Positions 9,282 through 19,152 are shown, numbered from the stretch's first letter. The stretch is DNA of 64,000 nucleotides from Sporolactobacillus laevolacticus DSM 442 (GCF_000497245.1 NZ_AWTC01000001.1:242234-306233); one strand, 5' to 3'. Notes: a model not told the origin generated them from the sequence alone. Numbers and translations: made by a program.

Positions 9282-10592
9282 TCAACGGTTTTGAAAGCAT
9301 AACAATTCATGTCGGACAGCTGAAATAAAGTAAAGCGAACCGCAAACAAGCAGCATTTCATCTTCTTTCGTCGCTTCAATTAACTGACGAAGAGCCGCTT
9401 TCCAATCCGGTTGGTTCACTTTCTTTTGATGCTGCGCGGCTGCATAGAGCAGTCCACTTTCTGCTGCACGTGGATAGTCGAAAGATGTCAGCGTAATATC
9501 GTCTGCAACAGTTTCAATCAGGTGGATCATTTTTTCATATTCTTTATCCTTTAATGCAGCATAGAGTAGATGAATAGTACGATCGGCATAGTATCTTTTC
9601 ACCGTTTGAACAAGTGCTTCAGTTCCCTGAACATTATGAGCCCCATCAATAACGACGAGTGGGGCTTTCATCATTCTCTCAAATCGGCCTGGCCACGCAG
9701 CATTCTCAAGTCCGGAGCGTATCGCTTGTTCACCTGGGTCTATCCCGCAATAATTCCTCAAATATCCAACCGCCATGAGCGCAGCAGCAGCATTCTTCAA
9801 TTGATGTTTGCCTTTCATGTGAATAGTCAGATCGGTTTCATGAATAAAATCGGATTCAAAGCTGAAATGTTCGCCTTCCTCACCATGACTAAGAGGGTGT
9901 GCATCAAATTCATGACCAAGAACAAACAGTTTCGCCTTTTTTTCTTCAGCTTTCTCACGAATTACCGCAAGCGCATCAGGGTGTTCTGCCGATGTTACAA
10001 TGCCTGTTCTGTCTTTGATAATTCCCGCTTTTTCGAAGGCAATGCTTTTGATTGAGTTTCCAAGCTGCTTCATATGATCCATCGCGACATTCGTGATAAC
10101 CGATACAAGCGGATGGATGACATTTGTTGAATCCAATCTGCCACCAAGTCCTACCTCATAGATAACCAAATCACATGGGTTTAACTGACCGAAATAGACA
10201 AAACTTATCATCGTCACGACCTCAAATTCAGTAGGTATGCCCAGATCGGTTTCCTGATCGACCGCGAGCGTAAGCGGATAAACGATATTGGCCGCTTTCA
10301 CCAAATCATCGTCGCAGATCGGCTGTCCGTTCACCATCATTCGTTCGTTAAATGAAGTGATGTACGGTGATATATAGGTGCCGACCTTTAAGCCGGCTGC
10401 CTCATAAATATGCCAGAGATAACATACGGTTGATCCCTTTCCATTGGTTCCGCCGACATGAATGGCACGTATCTTGCGCTCCGGATTGTTCAGTCTATCA
10501 AGCATCCATTCCATTCTATTTGTTCCAGGTTTGATGCCGTGCGGAATTAGCTCGTGAATCCATTGAAGTGTTTCATTAATTGTTTCAAACAT
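9282..10592 (-). CDS. folC: FolC, folylpolyglutamate/dihydrofolate synthase
   Basis: The protein has 436 residues. The Mur-ligase-type ATP loop GGTNGKGSTVCYL is at about 47-59, with the signature GRLDSTNV near 153 and the C-terminal domain GAHNVQGTEAL near 305. It adds glutamate to dihydropteroate or tetrahydrofolates, retaining folates in the cell. It starts at an ATG seven bases after GGAGGG and follows valS as in B. subtilis, separated by a terminator. Confidence 0.95.
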   Translation of the reverse strand: MFETINETLQWIHELIPHGIKPGTNRMEWMLDRLNNPERKIRAIHVGGTNGKGSTVCYLWHIYEAAGLKVGTYISPYITSFNERMMVNGQPICDDDLVKAANIVYPLTLAVDQETDLGIPTEFEVVTMISFVYFGQLNPCDLVIYEVGLGGRLDSTNVIHPLVSVITNVAMDHMKQLGNSIKSIAFEKAGIIKDRTGIVTSAEHPDALAVIREKAEEKKAKLFVLGHEFDAHPLSHGEEGEHFSFESDFIHETDLTIHMKGKHQLKNAAAALMAVGYLRNYCGIDPGEQAIRSGLENAAWPGRFERMMKAPLVVIDGAHNVQGTEALVQTVKRYYADRTIHLLYAALKDKEYEKMIHLIETVADDITLTSFDYPRAAESGLLYAAAQHQKKVNQPDWKAALRQLIEATKEDEMLLVCGSLYFISAVRHELLCFQNR

Positions 10593-10629
10593 GACTGTGC
10601 CCTCCGAATGAACAGTTTACATTGATGAA

Positions 10630-10670
10630 GAAAACGGCAGCGGGCGATTAAGCTCCCACCACCGTTTTGG
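10630..10670 (-). terminator. Terminator after valS
   Basis: Minus-strand hairpin with arms AAAACGG..TGGGAG and CGCCCGCTGCCGTTTTC; the GC-rich stem ends in TTTTC. Confidence 0.6.
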
Positions 10671-10699
10671 CCAATGATCGTACTCCTATTTTAACGCAA

Positions 10700-13336
10700 T
10701 CAAGCTTGCAATTCAGCAATTCTTGCTTGCAGTTTATCGCGTTTCTGCAGATAATCCGCTTGTTTCTCACGCTCTTGATTTACTACTTGTTCCGGAGCTT
10801 TGTCAACAAACCGAGGATTGTTTAATTTCTTCTCAACGCGCTCAACTTCAGCGTTCATTTTATCCAATTCTTTGTTCAGTCTGCTGATTTCGTCATCCAG
10901 ATTAATCAGGCCGGATAACGGGAGATAAATGTCAGCACCGGAAATAACGGCAGACACTGCTTTTTCAGGAGCTTGGATCGCTGTTCCAATTTCGAGCGCC
11001 GATGGATTGCAGAAACGTTCAATGTATGTCTTATTTTGTTCAAAGATCTTCGTTTCGCGATCCGTTGCGGTTTTGATCAGAAGATCAACCGGCTTCTTAG
11101 GCGCAACATTCATTTCAGCTCGAATATTGCGCACGGAACGGATCACGTTCTGCAAAGCAGCCATTTCTTTATCTGCTTCTGGATCACTCCACTCGGCAAC
11201 CGCAACCGGCCACTCACTATGCATAATCGTCTCACCTTCATGAGGGATATGTTGCCAAATCTCTTCGGTCACAAATGGCATGATCGGGTGAAGCAATTTA
11301 AGAATTTTATCGAGCACATAAGTCAATACAGACTTCGTTGTCTTCTTTGCTGTATCATCTTCACCATATAGCGGCAATTTCGCCATCTCAATATACCAAT
11401 CGCAGAAGTCATCCCAAATAAATTGGTACAAGTAATGGCCGGCTTCCCCAAAGTCATAGGTTTCATAAAGGGCTGTCACTTTTTCGATGGTCGTGTTCAG
11501 GCGGGTAAGAATCCAGCGATCGGCTACTGAACGTTCGCCAGACAAGTCCATATCTTTTAGCGTAAATCCTTCCAAATTCATGATGACGAATCGCGAAGCA
11601 TTCCAAATTTTATTGGCAAAATTCCAGTTAGCCTCTACTTTCGACCATTGGAAGGTAAGGTCTTGACCCGGTGTTGTTCCGGTTGCCAGCGTGTAGCGAA
11701 GTGCATCGGCACCGTATTTTGCGATGACATCCATCGGATCAATCCCGTTACCAAGCGACTTGCTCATCTTACGTCCCTGTTCGTCACGTACGAGGCCATG
11801 AATCAAGGTATCACGGAACGGTCGCTTTCCAGTAAACTCAATCGATTGAAAGATCATACGCGCAACCCAGAACGGAATAATATCATAGCCCGTCACCAGT
11901 GTATCTGTCGGGAAGTAGCGTTTATAATCCGCTGCCTCTTCATCTGGCCAGCCCATCGTAGAGAATGGCCAGAGTGCGGAGCTAAACCATGTGTCCAGAA
12001 CGTCTTCATCCTGTTTCCAGTTCTCAACATCCTTTGGTGCTTCCATACCGACATACACTTCACCGGTCTGCTTGTGGTACCATGCCGGTATCCGATGACC
12101 CCACCAAAGCTGCCTGGAAATACACCAATCGCGAATATTCTCCATCCAATGACTAAATTGCTTTTCAAATCGTTCAGGAACGAAATTAACTTTGTCATCT
12201 GACTTCTGATTATTCAAAGATGCTTCAGCAAGTGGCTTCATTTTTACGAACCATTGTGTTGATAGAAACGGTTCAACGACAACGCCGGTTCGCTCTGAAT
12301 GCCCAACCGCATGAGTATGCTCTTCAACATAGGCAAGCGCTCCGGATGCTTCAAGATCCTTCACGATTTGTTTTCGACATTCCTCGCGATCTAACCCTTG
12401 ATATTTACCTGCGTTTTCGTTCATTTTTCCGGTAATGTCGATAACGAGAATTTGAGGCAAGTTATGACGCATACCCACTTCAAAGTCATTCGGGTCATGT
12501 GCCGGTGTGATTTTAACAGCGCCGGTTCCAAACGATTGATCTACATAGCTATCGGCAACAATCGGGATTTCTCGTCCAACAAGCGGCAGAATCGCCGTTT
12601 TTCCGACAATGTCTTTATAACGTTCATCTTCAGGATGAACGGCGATAGCAGTGTCACCGAGCATCGTTTCAGGACGAGTTGTCGCAATTTGAATGGAACC
12701 TGATCCGTCGGATAGCGGATAATTCACATGCCAGAGATGGCCAGGGATTTCTTTATAAATAACCTCAATGTCAGATAACGCGGTTCGTGCTGCCGGATCC
12801 CAGTTGATAATATAGGTTCCACGATAAATCAACCCTTTATTATATAGGTCGACGAACACTTTGCGAACAGCTTTAGAGAGTCCTTCATCAAGCGTGAAAC
12901 GTTCTCTTGAATAATCCAGAGACAGCCCAAGCTTAGCCCACTGTTTTCTGATAAATCCGGAGTACTCTTTCTTCCAGTCCCAAGCAACTTCCAAAAACTT
13001 TTCCCGTCCTAAGTCGTAACGTGATTTGCCCTGTTCACGAAGCTTGGCATCAACTTTTGCCTGTGTTGCGATGCCTGCATGGTCCATACCCGGCAAGTAA
13101 AGTGCATCATAGCCCTGCATCCGCTTAAAACGAATCAGCAAATCCTGCATTGTTGTGTCCCAGGCATGACCGAGATGAAGTTTTCCCGTAACGTTAGGCG
13201 GTGGGATTACAATTGAATACGGTTTTTTCTCCGGATCACTTTCCGCCTTAAAATACCCTTCTTCCAGCCAAGTTTTGTACCATTTCTCTTCATTCTGGCT
13301 CGGATCATATTTCGTCGCCAATTCTTTTCCCATCAT
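10700..13336 (-). CDS. valS: Valyl-tRNA synthetase
   Basis: The protein has 878 residues, the usual length. Class I signatures are present: HIGH as KLHLGHAWD near residue 53 and KMSKS as [10 protein letters not shown] near 520, with an editing domain between them and a C-terminal coiled-coil arm (about 815-878) that contacts tRNA. It charges tRNA-Val and hydrolyses mischarged Thr-tRNA. Two adjacent ATG codons (13336, 13333) follow AGGAG. A T-box leader lies upstream, so expression should respond to uncharged tRNA-Val. Confidence 0.97.
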   Translation of the reverse strand: MMGKELATKYDPSQNEEKWYKTWLEEGYFKAESDPEKKPYSIVIPPPNVTGKLHLGHAWDTTMQDLLIRFKRMQGYDALYLPGMDHAGIATQAKVDAKLREQGKSRYDLGREKFLEVAWDWKKEYSGFIRKQWAKLGLSLDYSRERFTLDEGLSKAVRKVFVDLYNKGLIYRGTYIINWDPAARTALSDIEVIYKEIPGHLWHVNYPLSDGSGSIQIATTRPETMLGDTAIAVHPEDERYKDIVGKTAILPLVGREIPIVADSYVDQSFGTGAVKITPAHDPNDFEVGMRHNLPQILVIDITGKMNENAGKYQGLDREECRKQIVKDLEASGALAYVEEHTHAVGHSERTGVVVEPFLSTQWFVKMKPLAEASLNNQKSDDKVNFVPERFEKQFSHWMENIRDWCISRQLWWGHRIPAWYHKQTGEVYVGMEAPKDVENWKQDEDVLDTWFSSALWPFSTMGWPDEEAADYKRYFPTDTLVTGYDIIPFWVARMIFQSIEFTGKRPFRDTLIHGLVRDEQGRKMSKSLGNGIDPMDVIAKYGADALRYTLATGTTPGQDLTFQWSKVEANWNFANKIWNASRFVIMNLEGFTLKDMDLSGERSVADRWILTRLNTTIEKVTALYETYDFGEAGHYLYQFIWDDFCDWYIEMAKLPLYGEDDTAKKTTKSVLTYVLDKILKLLHPIMPFVTEEIWQHIPHEGETIMHSEWPVAVAEWSDPEADKEMAALQNVIRSVRNIRAEMNVAPKKPVDLLIKTATDRETKIFEQNKTYIERFCNPSALEIGTAIQAPEKAVSAVISGADIYLPLSGLINLDDEISRLNKELDKMNAEVERVEKKLNNPRFVDKAPEQVVNQEREKQADYLQKRDKLQARIAELQA

Positions 13337-13396
13337 TTACCGCTCCTTTAACAATCTTTATCATCATGCTCTTGTTTAAGCAGGCAGAAGTAACGC

Positions 13397-13706
13397 AAAA
13401 AGGAGCCTTCTTCATCACAAGGACGAAGAAAGCTCCGTGGTACCACCTTTATTCGCGTGCAGGAAACACGCCTTATTGAATCGATAACGGAAATCCGGAC
13501 TTTCCTACTTGATCGTTAATCAATCTTTCAGAAAGACTGCTCGAGGGCTACTTCCACTCCGGCGGCTAAAGAAGCTTTTCAGCGCATCAGCTTCTCTCTC
13601 TTGTAGAGGATGTTCACAAAGTCCGGGAAATCCTCTTCTAGCTTAAAGATGTGTACTACTCCCTGTCTCAGCATTTTCACTCTGACACAGAACAATAATG
13701 TGTTTT
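13397..13706 (-). promoter_or_regulatory. T-box riboswitch controlling valS
   Basis: The minus strand has the T-box sequence GGTGGTACCACGG (13447-13435), then a terminator hairpin GGAGCTTTCTTCGTCC...GAAGAAGGCTCC ending in TTTTT at 13397. Upstream are AGTA-type stem I elements and the phrase GCCGGAGTGGAAGTAGCC typical of these leaders. Uncharged tRNA pairing with the T-box would form the antiterminator. I did not assign the specifier codon with certainty. The apical part contains a segment like the window's dispersed repeat (13604-13630). Confidence 0.92.
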
Positions 13707-13712
13707 GTACTC

Positions 13713-13742
13713 ATTATATAGATTTCATGTTCCACTAGTCAA
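13713..13742 (-). promoter_or_regulatory. Sigma-A promoter of the valS T-box leader
   Basis: TTGACT (13742-13737) and TATAAT (13718-13713) are 18 bases apart, placing the start near 13706. Confidence 0.75.
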
Positions 13743-13855
13743 TGCCAACTGAAAATTTTTCACGTCCCTGGGGTCAAGCGCACATACAGACCATGAAGCA
13801 CATAAACTATGAGCATAGCCAACCTGAAGTCTTTTTACTGAAAGGAGCAATCATC

Positions 13856-14038
13856 GTGTTCAAGAACAAACGTTTTCAACCATTTTTAAAAAAATGCCGT
13901 GAAGGATTGAGTATCGTCGTTCTGCCGCTCGCTCTTTTTCAATTAATCCGCACTATTTTTCTGCCGACATCAATGGATGTGCTACTCACCGCTCTTCTTT
14001 TCTTTATCTACGTCGGTTTTTTAAAAAAGTGGCTCTGA
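13856..14038 (+). CDS. Small membrane protein of unknown function
   Basis: The predicted protein has 60 residues from a GTG at 13856 with AAAGGAG eight bases upstream. A basic N-terminus with many Lys and Arg (about 1-15) is followed by two hydrophobic segments (about 17-33 and 36-56) and a KKWL end. I do not recognise the family. It is the only plus-strand gene between valS and spoVID and faces ysxE convergently, with only 16 bases between them. A longer frame from 13742 has no good start. Confidence 0.6.
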   Translation: MFKNKRFQPFLKKCREGLSIVVLPLALFQLIRTIFLPTSMDVLLTALLFFIYVGFLKKWL

Positions 14039-14054
14039 GCCGCAGCAGTACCGG

Positions 14055-15119
14055 TTAGGTATCATCCGATTCTTTTTTATTTTCTTCCGCCTCTTTTGCC
14101 AGAAGTTCTTCTTTTTTCTTTTGTTCTTCATTCATCACCTGTTTGATTGACGTGAACATATTCTGATGCACACGGCACAGGTTCGTCCAGCGTCTGACAA
14201 ACCACTGTTCGCTCTTCGATTCTGATTGAATGTATCTGCCGAGCAATTCGGCGTGTGCACTCGGGAACAGAAGAAAATGGAGCAGAAATTCTTTTTCTTC
14301 GTCAAACATCGGACAAGCGGATGAATAGGAAGTAAAGAAGCTGCGCCAATCTGTTTTCCCAGCGCTCAGCACTGCGCTTGCTTGTTCAAAAAGAGAGGCG
14401 GTTTCAACCACAAAAAAGCCGTCCTCACTATTTTCGAAGTTGGTTAGGCAGCTCCTTTCTTTTTCAATCAGCAAATGCAGTGGACTCAATCTTCCGTGGC
14501 AAAGCGCGCGTCTCATTTTTTTATTTTTACCATCTGCATCCTTCTCCTGTGAAAAAAAATCCTTGGCACGTTGCATATTGGTGAGATAAATGGATGCAGA
14601 CTTCATAACGACTTGTTCAAAAGGTGACGGGTAAACTTGGTGTTCCGCACTATACAAGAAGTTCTCCCAAACCATCTGCCTAGAATTAAGTACACGTACC
14701 ATACTCTGATAAAGCGCACCGCATTCCGCCTCTTTTTCCAGCGTCTGCCGATGCAGCTGACCGGCTTTAATGAAAAGATGCCGGTAACGTTCTGGGAGGT
14801 CCGAATCGTCTACTGTTTCATGAAACCAAGGCATTAAATAAAAACTCAGATTTTCTCCCCAGATAACTAGATCCCCATACTTTGAAGGAAGAGGGCAAAC
14901 GGCATCAATAACCAATCGACGTGCCAAGGCATATACCGTCTGTAAGCTGCGTATTTGGTGCTCACTTAACGCTTTCTGCTTAAGCGCAAAAGTGCCGGAA
15001 TTGGTTTCAACCTTGATCAGACTACCTTGAGAGGTAAGATTATCAGGTGAAAGATCATAGTGAAAAAGTATTCGATTGATCTGATTGTTCTCCGTTGGAC
15101 CCAAAATCCGTACCCCCAA
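14055..15119 (-). CDS. ysxE: YsxE, CotS-family spore coat protein (kinase-like fold)
   Basis: The protein has 354 residues. An APH/CotS-like N-lobe is visible (KVETNSGTFALKQK, about 36-50), then a C-lobe with LCHGRLSPLHLL (about 205-216), the place of the catalytic HxD-containing loop; the aspartate is not conserved there, so catalysis is doubtful. B. subtilis YsxE is a spore coat protein encoded next to spoVID, which agrees with this position. The most likely start is TTG at 15119 after GGAGA, which overlaps the preceding gene by 65 bases; a start further in cannot be excluded. The C-terminal 25 residues are a Lys/Glu-rich tail. Confidence 0.8.
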   Translation of the reverse strand: MGVRILGPTENNQINRILFHYDLSPDNLTSQGSLIKVETNSGTFALKQKALSEHQIRSLQTVYALARRLVIDAVCPLPSKYGDLVIWGENLSFYLMPWFHETVDDSDLPERYRHLFIKAGQLHRQTLEKEAECGALYQSMVRVLNSRQMVWENFLYSAEHQVYPSPFEQVVMKSASIYLTNMQRAKDFFSQEKDADGKNKKMRRALCHGRLSPLHLLIEKERSCLTNFENSEDGFFVVETASLFEQASAVLSAGKTDWRSFFTSYSSACPMFDEEKEFLLHFLLFPSAHAELLGRYIQSESKSEQWFVRRWTNLCRVHQNMFTSIKQVMNEEQKKKEELLAKEAEENKKESDDT

Positions 15120-16047
15120 CTGTTTCTCCGGGTTGTGGAAAAATAGTTCTGAATATGTGAATCAGCAATATTTTTTTATCCCATAATTGTTTAAATGTTT
15201 TTAGAGTCATATCATCATTCTGGCCCTCGTGCGCCTGTATTCCTGCATTCACAAGCCAGATCCATTCGTCAGGTTCAAGCCATTCCGCAAGAACCAGATC
15301 AGCGATTTTCTGATCAAAGCTTCCGCCGCTCTTTAACAATTGAAAAAGTTTGTGTACAGATTGCTCGCCATTTGCCAATGCTTCATTTAAAAAGAATCGA
15401 GCTAATATCCGGCAACCATCCGCCGGTCTCGATTGACCAAGTTCAAAAAACAAGGTATCAAAAAGCCGGGTGCATGTGCCGGGTGAAAAACCGTCAGGCA
15501 GTAAAAAAGTTTTGCTCTGAAATCGGTATGGATCGCGCAAACGATCCGCCTGCTCAGCGCGTCCACAGGCGGAAGAGAAGCAAGCGTCGATCATTTTCCA
15601 TAAGTCAAGCCCCTGAAGATTCATATTCTTAGCCTGTTCAAACACAGTGTGCACTCGTGCAGATGATGAGAAATGCCTGTCATCGACCGGCTCGCTGCGA
15701 CTTACTTGAACTAAGTGCGTGATCAAGCCTGCCCACAGTTCCTCATTTTCAGCAAGTGATGCCTGTTCCCGTGGGGCATCATGGCAAGTCACAGAATAAT
15801 GCCCTATGCGGATCGAAGGAAATCCTGAGCGTGTCACATACATACGGTCGATAAAGTACCGGTCATTTACGAGACGCTCTCGCCACTGAAGATGCAGCTT
15901 CAATAAGGCTTCATCTTCCCAAATTCTAATTTTCTTAAAGCCTCTTTCGGTTTCGATCAGAAGTGGTTGCTCATTGGCGATGCGCAAGTGGCCAAAATAA
16001 TAGTTCGCCTGCACCGCAGATAAAAGCATCGCCTGTTCATTATTCAT
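15055..16047 (-). CDS. Second YsxE/CotS-like coat-associated protein
   Basis: The protein has 330 residues from the ATG at 16047, which overlaps the end of spoVID by eight bases. The N-terminus (LLIETERGFKKIRIWEDE) resembles the kinase-like N-lobe of CotS/YsxE proteins, and the length matches. No HxD catalytic motif is evident. B. subtilis has spoVID followed directly by one ysxE; here an extra, diverged gene stands between them in the same operon, with overlaps on both sides. I infer a coat-assembly role from position; the family call is moderate. Confidence 0.65.
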   Translation of the reverse strand: MNNEQAMLLSAVQANYYFGHLRIANEQPLLIETERGFKKIRIWEDEALLKLHLQWRERLVNDRYFIDRMYVTRSGFPSIRIGHYSVTCHDAPREQASLAENEELWAGLITHLVQVSRSEPVDDRHFSSSARVHTVFEQAKNMNLQGLDLWKMIDACFSSACGRAEQADRLRDPYRFQSKTFLLPDGFSPGTCTRLFDTLFFELGQSRPADGCRILARFFLNEALANGEQSVHKLFQLLKSGGSFDQKIADLVLAEWLEPDEWIWLVNAGIQAHEGQNDDMTLKTFKQLWDKKILLIHIFRTIFPQPGETVGGTDFGSNGEQSDQSNTFSL

Positions 16048-17404
16048 CCTTGGCAGCCTTAGTGCTTTTCGGTATATACAACAGTTCGCCTGGTTCAATC
16101 TCTCCTGTAGTCAGTTCATTTTTTCTCAAAAGCGTTGTTACTGGAACATGATATCGTTCAGATATGCTTTCCAGAGACTCGCCAGACTGTACAATGCAAA
16201 TCTTGAGCCGAGATTTTTGCTCTTCTTCTTCGCCGGCGAGCACCTTGGTCAGGTAGAGGCTGGTTGCTTCAGGTGCCTTGGCCTCTTTTTCTGCTTCTGC
16301 AGTTTCTGGTTCGGCTTCTTGCGCGCTTTTAGCTACCGGTGGTGCACTTTGTTGTTGTGCAGCCTCAGGAACTGATTGTGCGGGCTGCACTACTTCTGAT
16401 CTGTCAATAGTTTCAGTACCATCTATTCCTTTGAATGCAACAAGCGGCGCGCTGTCCTCTTCGTTCTCAAAATCCGGATTCCGAAATGCCTCGTACTGGA
16501 AATCAGGGTTCTCTTCATCGCCAAGTCGATCGATCGGCATTTCATCAATATCGGACGCAAAATCCGTATCACCTAGGGGAAGTTCACTGTTCAATAATCT
16601 TTTTCCCTTAGTGGCAGGTTTCTTTTTACTTTCTGCTTTGACAGGTTTCTCCTCTTTTTTGGACGCCACTTCTTTTTTGAGGGCTGCTTCTTTCTTTGAT
16701 GCTACTTCTTTTTCTGATGCTGCTTCTTTCTTTTGGGCTGGCTTCTCTGCTGCAGGCTTTTCAGCCTGTGCTTCTATTGTAGGCTTGTTTGCCTTTTCTG
16801 CCTTATTTACAGGCGCTTCCTTTGCTGGTTTCAGAGCTTTTTCAGGCTTCTCAGCCTTCTCCTTGATTGCAGGTTTTGCCGCTGGTGCCGGCGCCGGCTT
16901 CTGAACAGGTGCCTTGATTGGTGCCTTGGCCGATTCTTTCGGTTTCTCGGTTCTGTCAACCGGATCGTTATTGGTCAACCCGGTGATCGCGATATCCGCT
17001 TGCAGCTGGATATGACGATGCTCGGACAGTTCATAGTCAAAGGAGTCAATGACAACGAATAGATTCTCCAGATTTGGCACGCGATCAGCCGGAATGGTGA
17101 TGTCAATCGGGAAATGATGCTCTAAAGTATCCGTTCCACTGCCTGTTTCCATGATTTCATCGATGGTACGAAAGGGGGCGGTCTGATTTTCCGCATCGTT
17201 TACCGCGTCCGCAGAGATTTCTGCCGGTCTGAACTCTCCTGTTAACCGGAGAAAACCCTTGATTGTAACGTCATTCCAATTTTCTTCTACTGTGATATCA
17301 GGCTCTAGAGCCATGGACAATATTTCTTCAGCAGGTGCGTCATCTCTGAGCCACACTGATTCATTTATTGAAAACTGCAATCGATCATTCGAAGATTGAG
17401 ACAT
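16040..17404 (-). CDS. spoVID: SpoVID, spore coat encasement protein with LysM domain
   Basis: The protein has 454 residues from the ATG at 17404 after GGTGGAAGGA. The N-terminal domain (about 1-150, RLQFSINESVWL then SMALEPDI) matches the SpoVID morphogenetic domain I remember. The middle (about 150-285) is low-complexity Lys/Ala/Pro/Glu sequence with repeats of the type KKEVASKKE. The C-terminus (about 400-450) is a LysM module (VQSGESLESISERYHVP, then LLYIPK). SpoVID moves coat proteins around the forespore with SpoIVA and SafA. It heads the spoVID-(ysxE-like)-ysxE operon. Confidence 0.93.
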   Translation of the reverse strand: MSQSSNDRLQFSINESVWLRDDAPAEEILSMALEPDITVEENWNDVTIKGFLRLTGEFRPAEISADAVNDAENQTAPFRTIDEIMETGSGTDTLEHHFPIDITIPADRVPNLENLFVVIDSFDYELSEHRHIQLQADIAITGLTNNDPVDRTEKPKESAKAPIKAPVQKPAPAPAAKPAIKEKAEKPEKALKPAKEAPVNKAEKANKPTIEAQAEKPAAEKPAQKKEAASEKEVASKKEAALKKEVASKKEEKPVKAESKKKPATKGKRLLNSELPLGDTDFASDIDEMPIDRLGDEENPDFQYEAFRNPDFENEEDSAPLVAFKGIDGTETIDRSEVVQPAQSVPEAAQQQSAPPVAKSAQEAEPETAEAEKEAKAPEATSLYLTKVLAGEEEEQKSRLKICIVQSGESLESISERYHVPVTTLLRKNELTTGEIEPGELLYIPKSTKAAKDE

Positions 17405-17551
17405 TCCTTCCACCCTCTCATCCGTTCTTAATATTGTTCTATGCGTGAGGTGCAGAATTATGCTCAATCATTCATTAATTGCTGGATAAGACAGCCGTTT
17501 CACCGCTTAAATCAATTTTCCGATTGCTAGTCGCATGGGTTATACAGGTAC

Positions 17552-17576
17552 AAAAAAGCGCCAATTCAAAGGCGCT
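17552..17576 (-). terminator. Terminator after the DUF421 gene
   Basis: Minus-strand stem AGCGCC / GGCGCT followed by TTTTTTG; it separates the gene from spoVID. Confidence 0.75.
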
Positions 17577-17592
17577 CGTTAAAATCATTTGT

Positions 17593-18267
17593 TTACATCT
17601 TCTCAATAAAAATGCCTTCGTCCTTTTTCCATTCACAATAAAACACGTCTTTATAATTGTGAATATGATGCATACGAAGATTTTTTAGCAGCCATTCTTC
17701 ATTAAGGCCGGCTGCTTTTAAATTTTCCCAGTCAACTTCACCGTCATCAATGATTGTATAGGGTAAGTAGACAGGCTTTTTCGGTTGCTGCAAATCCTCC
17801 AAAGTCGGCGTGGCATATTTGGATTTTTTAAGCACACTGACTGTTCCGTCGGTTTCCAAAATCGCATGCTCTACTTCGCGAATTGAGAATACACTTTTTT
17901 GTCTCAACAAATTCTGAAGCATATCGACATCGAGCTTCTCTTTTTTCATCGCATTCCTGTCCATACGACCGTGACGTATGATAATGGTCGGTTTCCCTTC
18001 AAGAAATGCGCGCGTAGAGCGGATTTTCTGCGTGCACCACTCAACGATGTAGATCATCACTCCCCAAAGTGCAATTGCAAATAGAATTGAACCAATTCCC
18101 ACATTCTTATCGTATAGCGCATTTCCGACAAACTCACCTAAAACGATAGCAGAAATAAAATCAAATGCTGTTATCTGTGCAAGGGTTGCTTTGCCAAGTA
18201 TTTTTGTCATAAGGAAGAGCGTGGAAAGTCCGACAACCAGCTCAATAGCGATTTTTACAAAGTGCAT
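17593..18267 (-). CDS. DUF421 (YetF-type) membrane protein
   Basis: The protein has 224 residues from the ATG at 18267, seven bases after AAGGTGA. Three hydrophobic N-terminal segments (about 4-85) precede a cytoplasmic domain with the family phrases ITAFDFISAIVLGEF and GKPTIIIRHGRMD. B. subtilis has several paralogues (YetF, YdfS, YkjA and others), some linked to spores and germination; the molecular function is not established. It is transcribed alone and divergently from the XRE gene at 18449. Confidence 0.88.
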   Translation of the reverse strand: MHFVKIAIELVVGLSTLFLMTKILGKATLAQITAFDFISAIVLGEFVGNALYDKNVGIGSILFAIALWGVMIYIVEWCTQKIRSTRAFLEGKPTIIIRHGRMDRNAMKKEKLDVDMLQNLLRQKSVFSIREVEHAILETDGTVSVLKKSKYATPTLEDLQQPKKPVYLPYTIIDDGEVDWENLKAAGLNEEWLLKNLRMHHIHNYKDVFYCEWKKDEGIFIEKM

Positions 18268-18375
18268 ATACGATTCACCTTCAGATGATAAAAGTCTTGA
18301 AAACATAGTTAGTATGATCAAAAACAGGATAATTATTTAATGAACGATGTCCACCACAAAAAAAGGAAAGCTAAC

Positions 18376-18404
18376 TTGACATTACCCTTTAACTCGGATA
18401 GGAT
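18376..18404 (+). promoter_or_regulatory. Sigma-A promoter of the XRE operon
   Basis: TTGACA (18376-18381) and TAGGAT (18399-18404) are exactly 17 bases apart, 45 bases upstream of the XRE start codon. Confidence 0.75.
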
Positions 18405-18412
18405 ATTCATGT

Positions 18413-18424
18413 AAAGCATGCTTT
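18413..18424. promoter_or_regulatory. Candidate operator palindrome
   Basis: AAAGCATGCTTT is a perfect 12-base palindrome just downstream of the -10 box and upstream of the XRE gene, a position suited to autorepression. This is inferred from position only. Confidence 0.4.
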
Positions 18425-18448
18425 CCATTCAATGAGAGGAGAACGTTC

Positions 18449-18661
18449 TTGAAAAATAAATTGGAGGAAATCCGAAAAAGTCATGGTATTAGGCAGGAGG
18501 ATCTCGCAGCAGCATTAGAAGTTTCAAGGCAAACCATTGGATCTCTGGAAAATGGCCGATATAACCCGTCAATTTTGCTTGCCTTTAAAATCGCCCGTTA
18601 TTTTCAATTATCTATTGAGGATATCTTCATTTACGAGGAGGATGTTAATCATGAACAATAA
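18449..18661 (+). CDS. XRE-family transcriptional regulator (small, YozG/Cro type)
   Basis: The protein has 70 residues from a TTG at 18449 with GAGAGGAG upstream. It is almost entirely one helix-turn-helix domain (HGIRQEDLAAALEVSRQTI, then LENGRYNPS), the type paired with small membrane proteins in many Firmicutes. The next gene starts before this one ends, so they form a two-gene operon. It probably controls its own promoter. Confidence 0.88.
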   Translation: MKNKLEEIRKSHGIRQEDLAAALEVSRQTIGSLENGRYNPSILLAFKIARYFQLSIEDIFIYEEDVNHEQ

Positions 18662-19070
18662 TAAGCTTTGGCCACCTGTCCTTTTGTTATTATGCAGCTG
18701 TTTTTTGATTTTCTCCGGTTTATTTTTAATTTATGACCGTATGAAAAATATCTCAGGGTTATGTATTGGCATTGGTGGCTCATTATTTAGTTTTGCCGTG
18801 ATTTGGTTCTTACAATATTTCCTTTACAAAAAAAATCCAGGAATAAAAAAACAAAAAGAAATTGAACAAAAAGATGAGCGGAATATATTAATCACAGAAA
18901 AAGCGAAAGCAAAAGCGTTTCAGGCTCTGATTGTCTTACTTATTTGTGTGTCATTCCTAACCATTTTACTGAAAGCATCACTTTGGGTGACTTTAGGAAC
19001 AGTTTGTATCTACTTGACAGGAATCGTTTTTCAAATGGTGTACACGGCCAAATATGGAAAAGAAATCTAA
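18651..19070 (+). CDS. Membrane protein paired with the XRE regulator (DUF2178-like)
   Basis: The protein has 139 residues from the ATG at 18651 after GAGGAGG, overlapping the regulator gene by 11 bases. Four hydrophobic segments (about 8-24, 35-52, 90-105, 110-128) surround a charged loop with EQKDERN near residues 71-77. The DER-containing loop and gene pairing resemble DUF2178-type membrane proteins. Substrate and function are unknown. Confidence 0.75.
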   Translation: MNNNKLWPPVLLLLCSCFLIFSGLFLIYDRMKNISGLCIGIGGSLFSFAVIWFLQYFLYKKNPGIKKQKEIEQKDERNILITEKAKAKAFQALIVLLICVSFLTILLKASLWVTLGTVCIYLTGIVFQMVYTAKYGKEI

Positions 19071-19080
19071 TCAAATAAGA

Positions 19081-19124
19081 AAAAAACTCAGGACGAAAAA
19101 CTATAATTTCATCCTGAGTTTTTT
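19081..19124. terminator. Bidirectional terminator
   Basis: AAAAAACTCAGGA and TCCTGAGTTTTTT form a perfect stem with U-tracts in both directions; it serves the XRE operon (plus) and hemL (minus). Confidence 0.85.
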
Positions 19125-19152
19125 AATGAACGTTCACTGTTCTATATGATTG

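Noticed and set aside
16278-16904. 208-codon plus-strand frame antisense to spoVID
   Set aside because: It is the shadow of the low-complexity Lys/Ala/Glu region of SpoVID, giving an artificial Ser/Ala/Phe-rich product.
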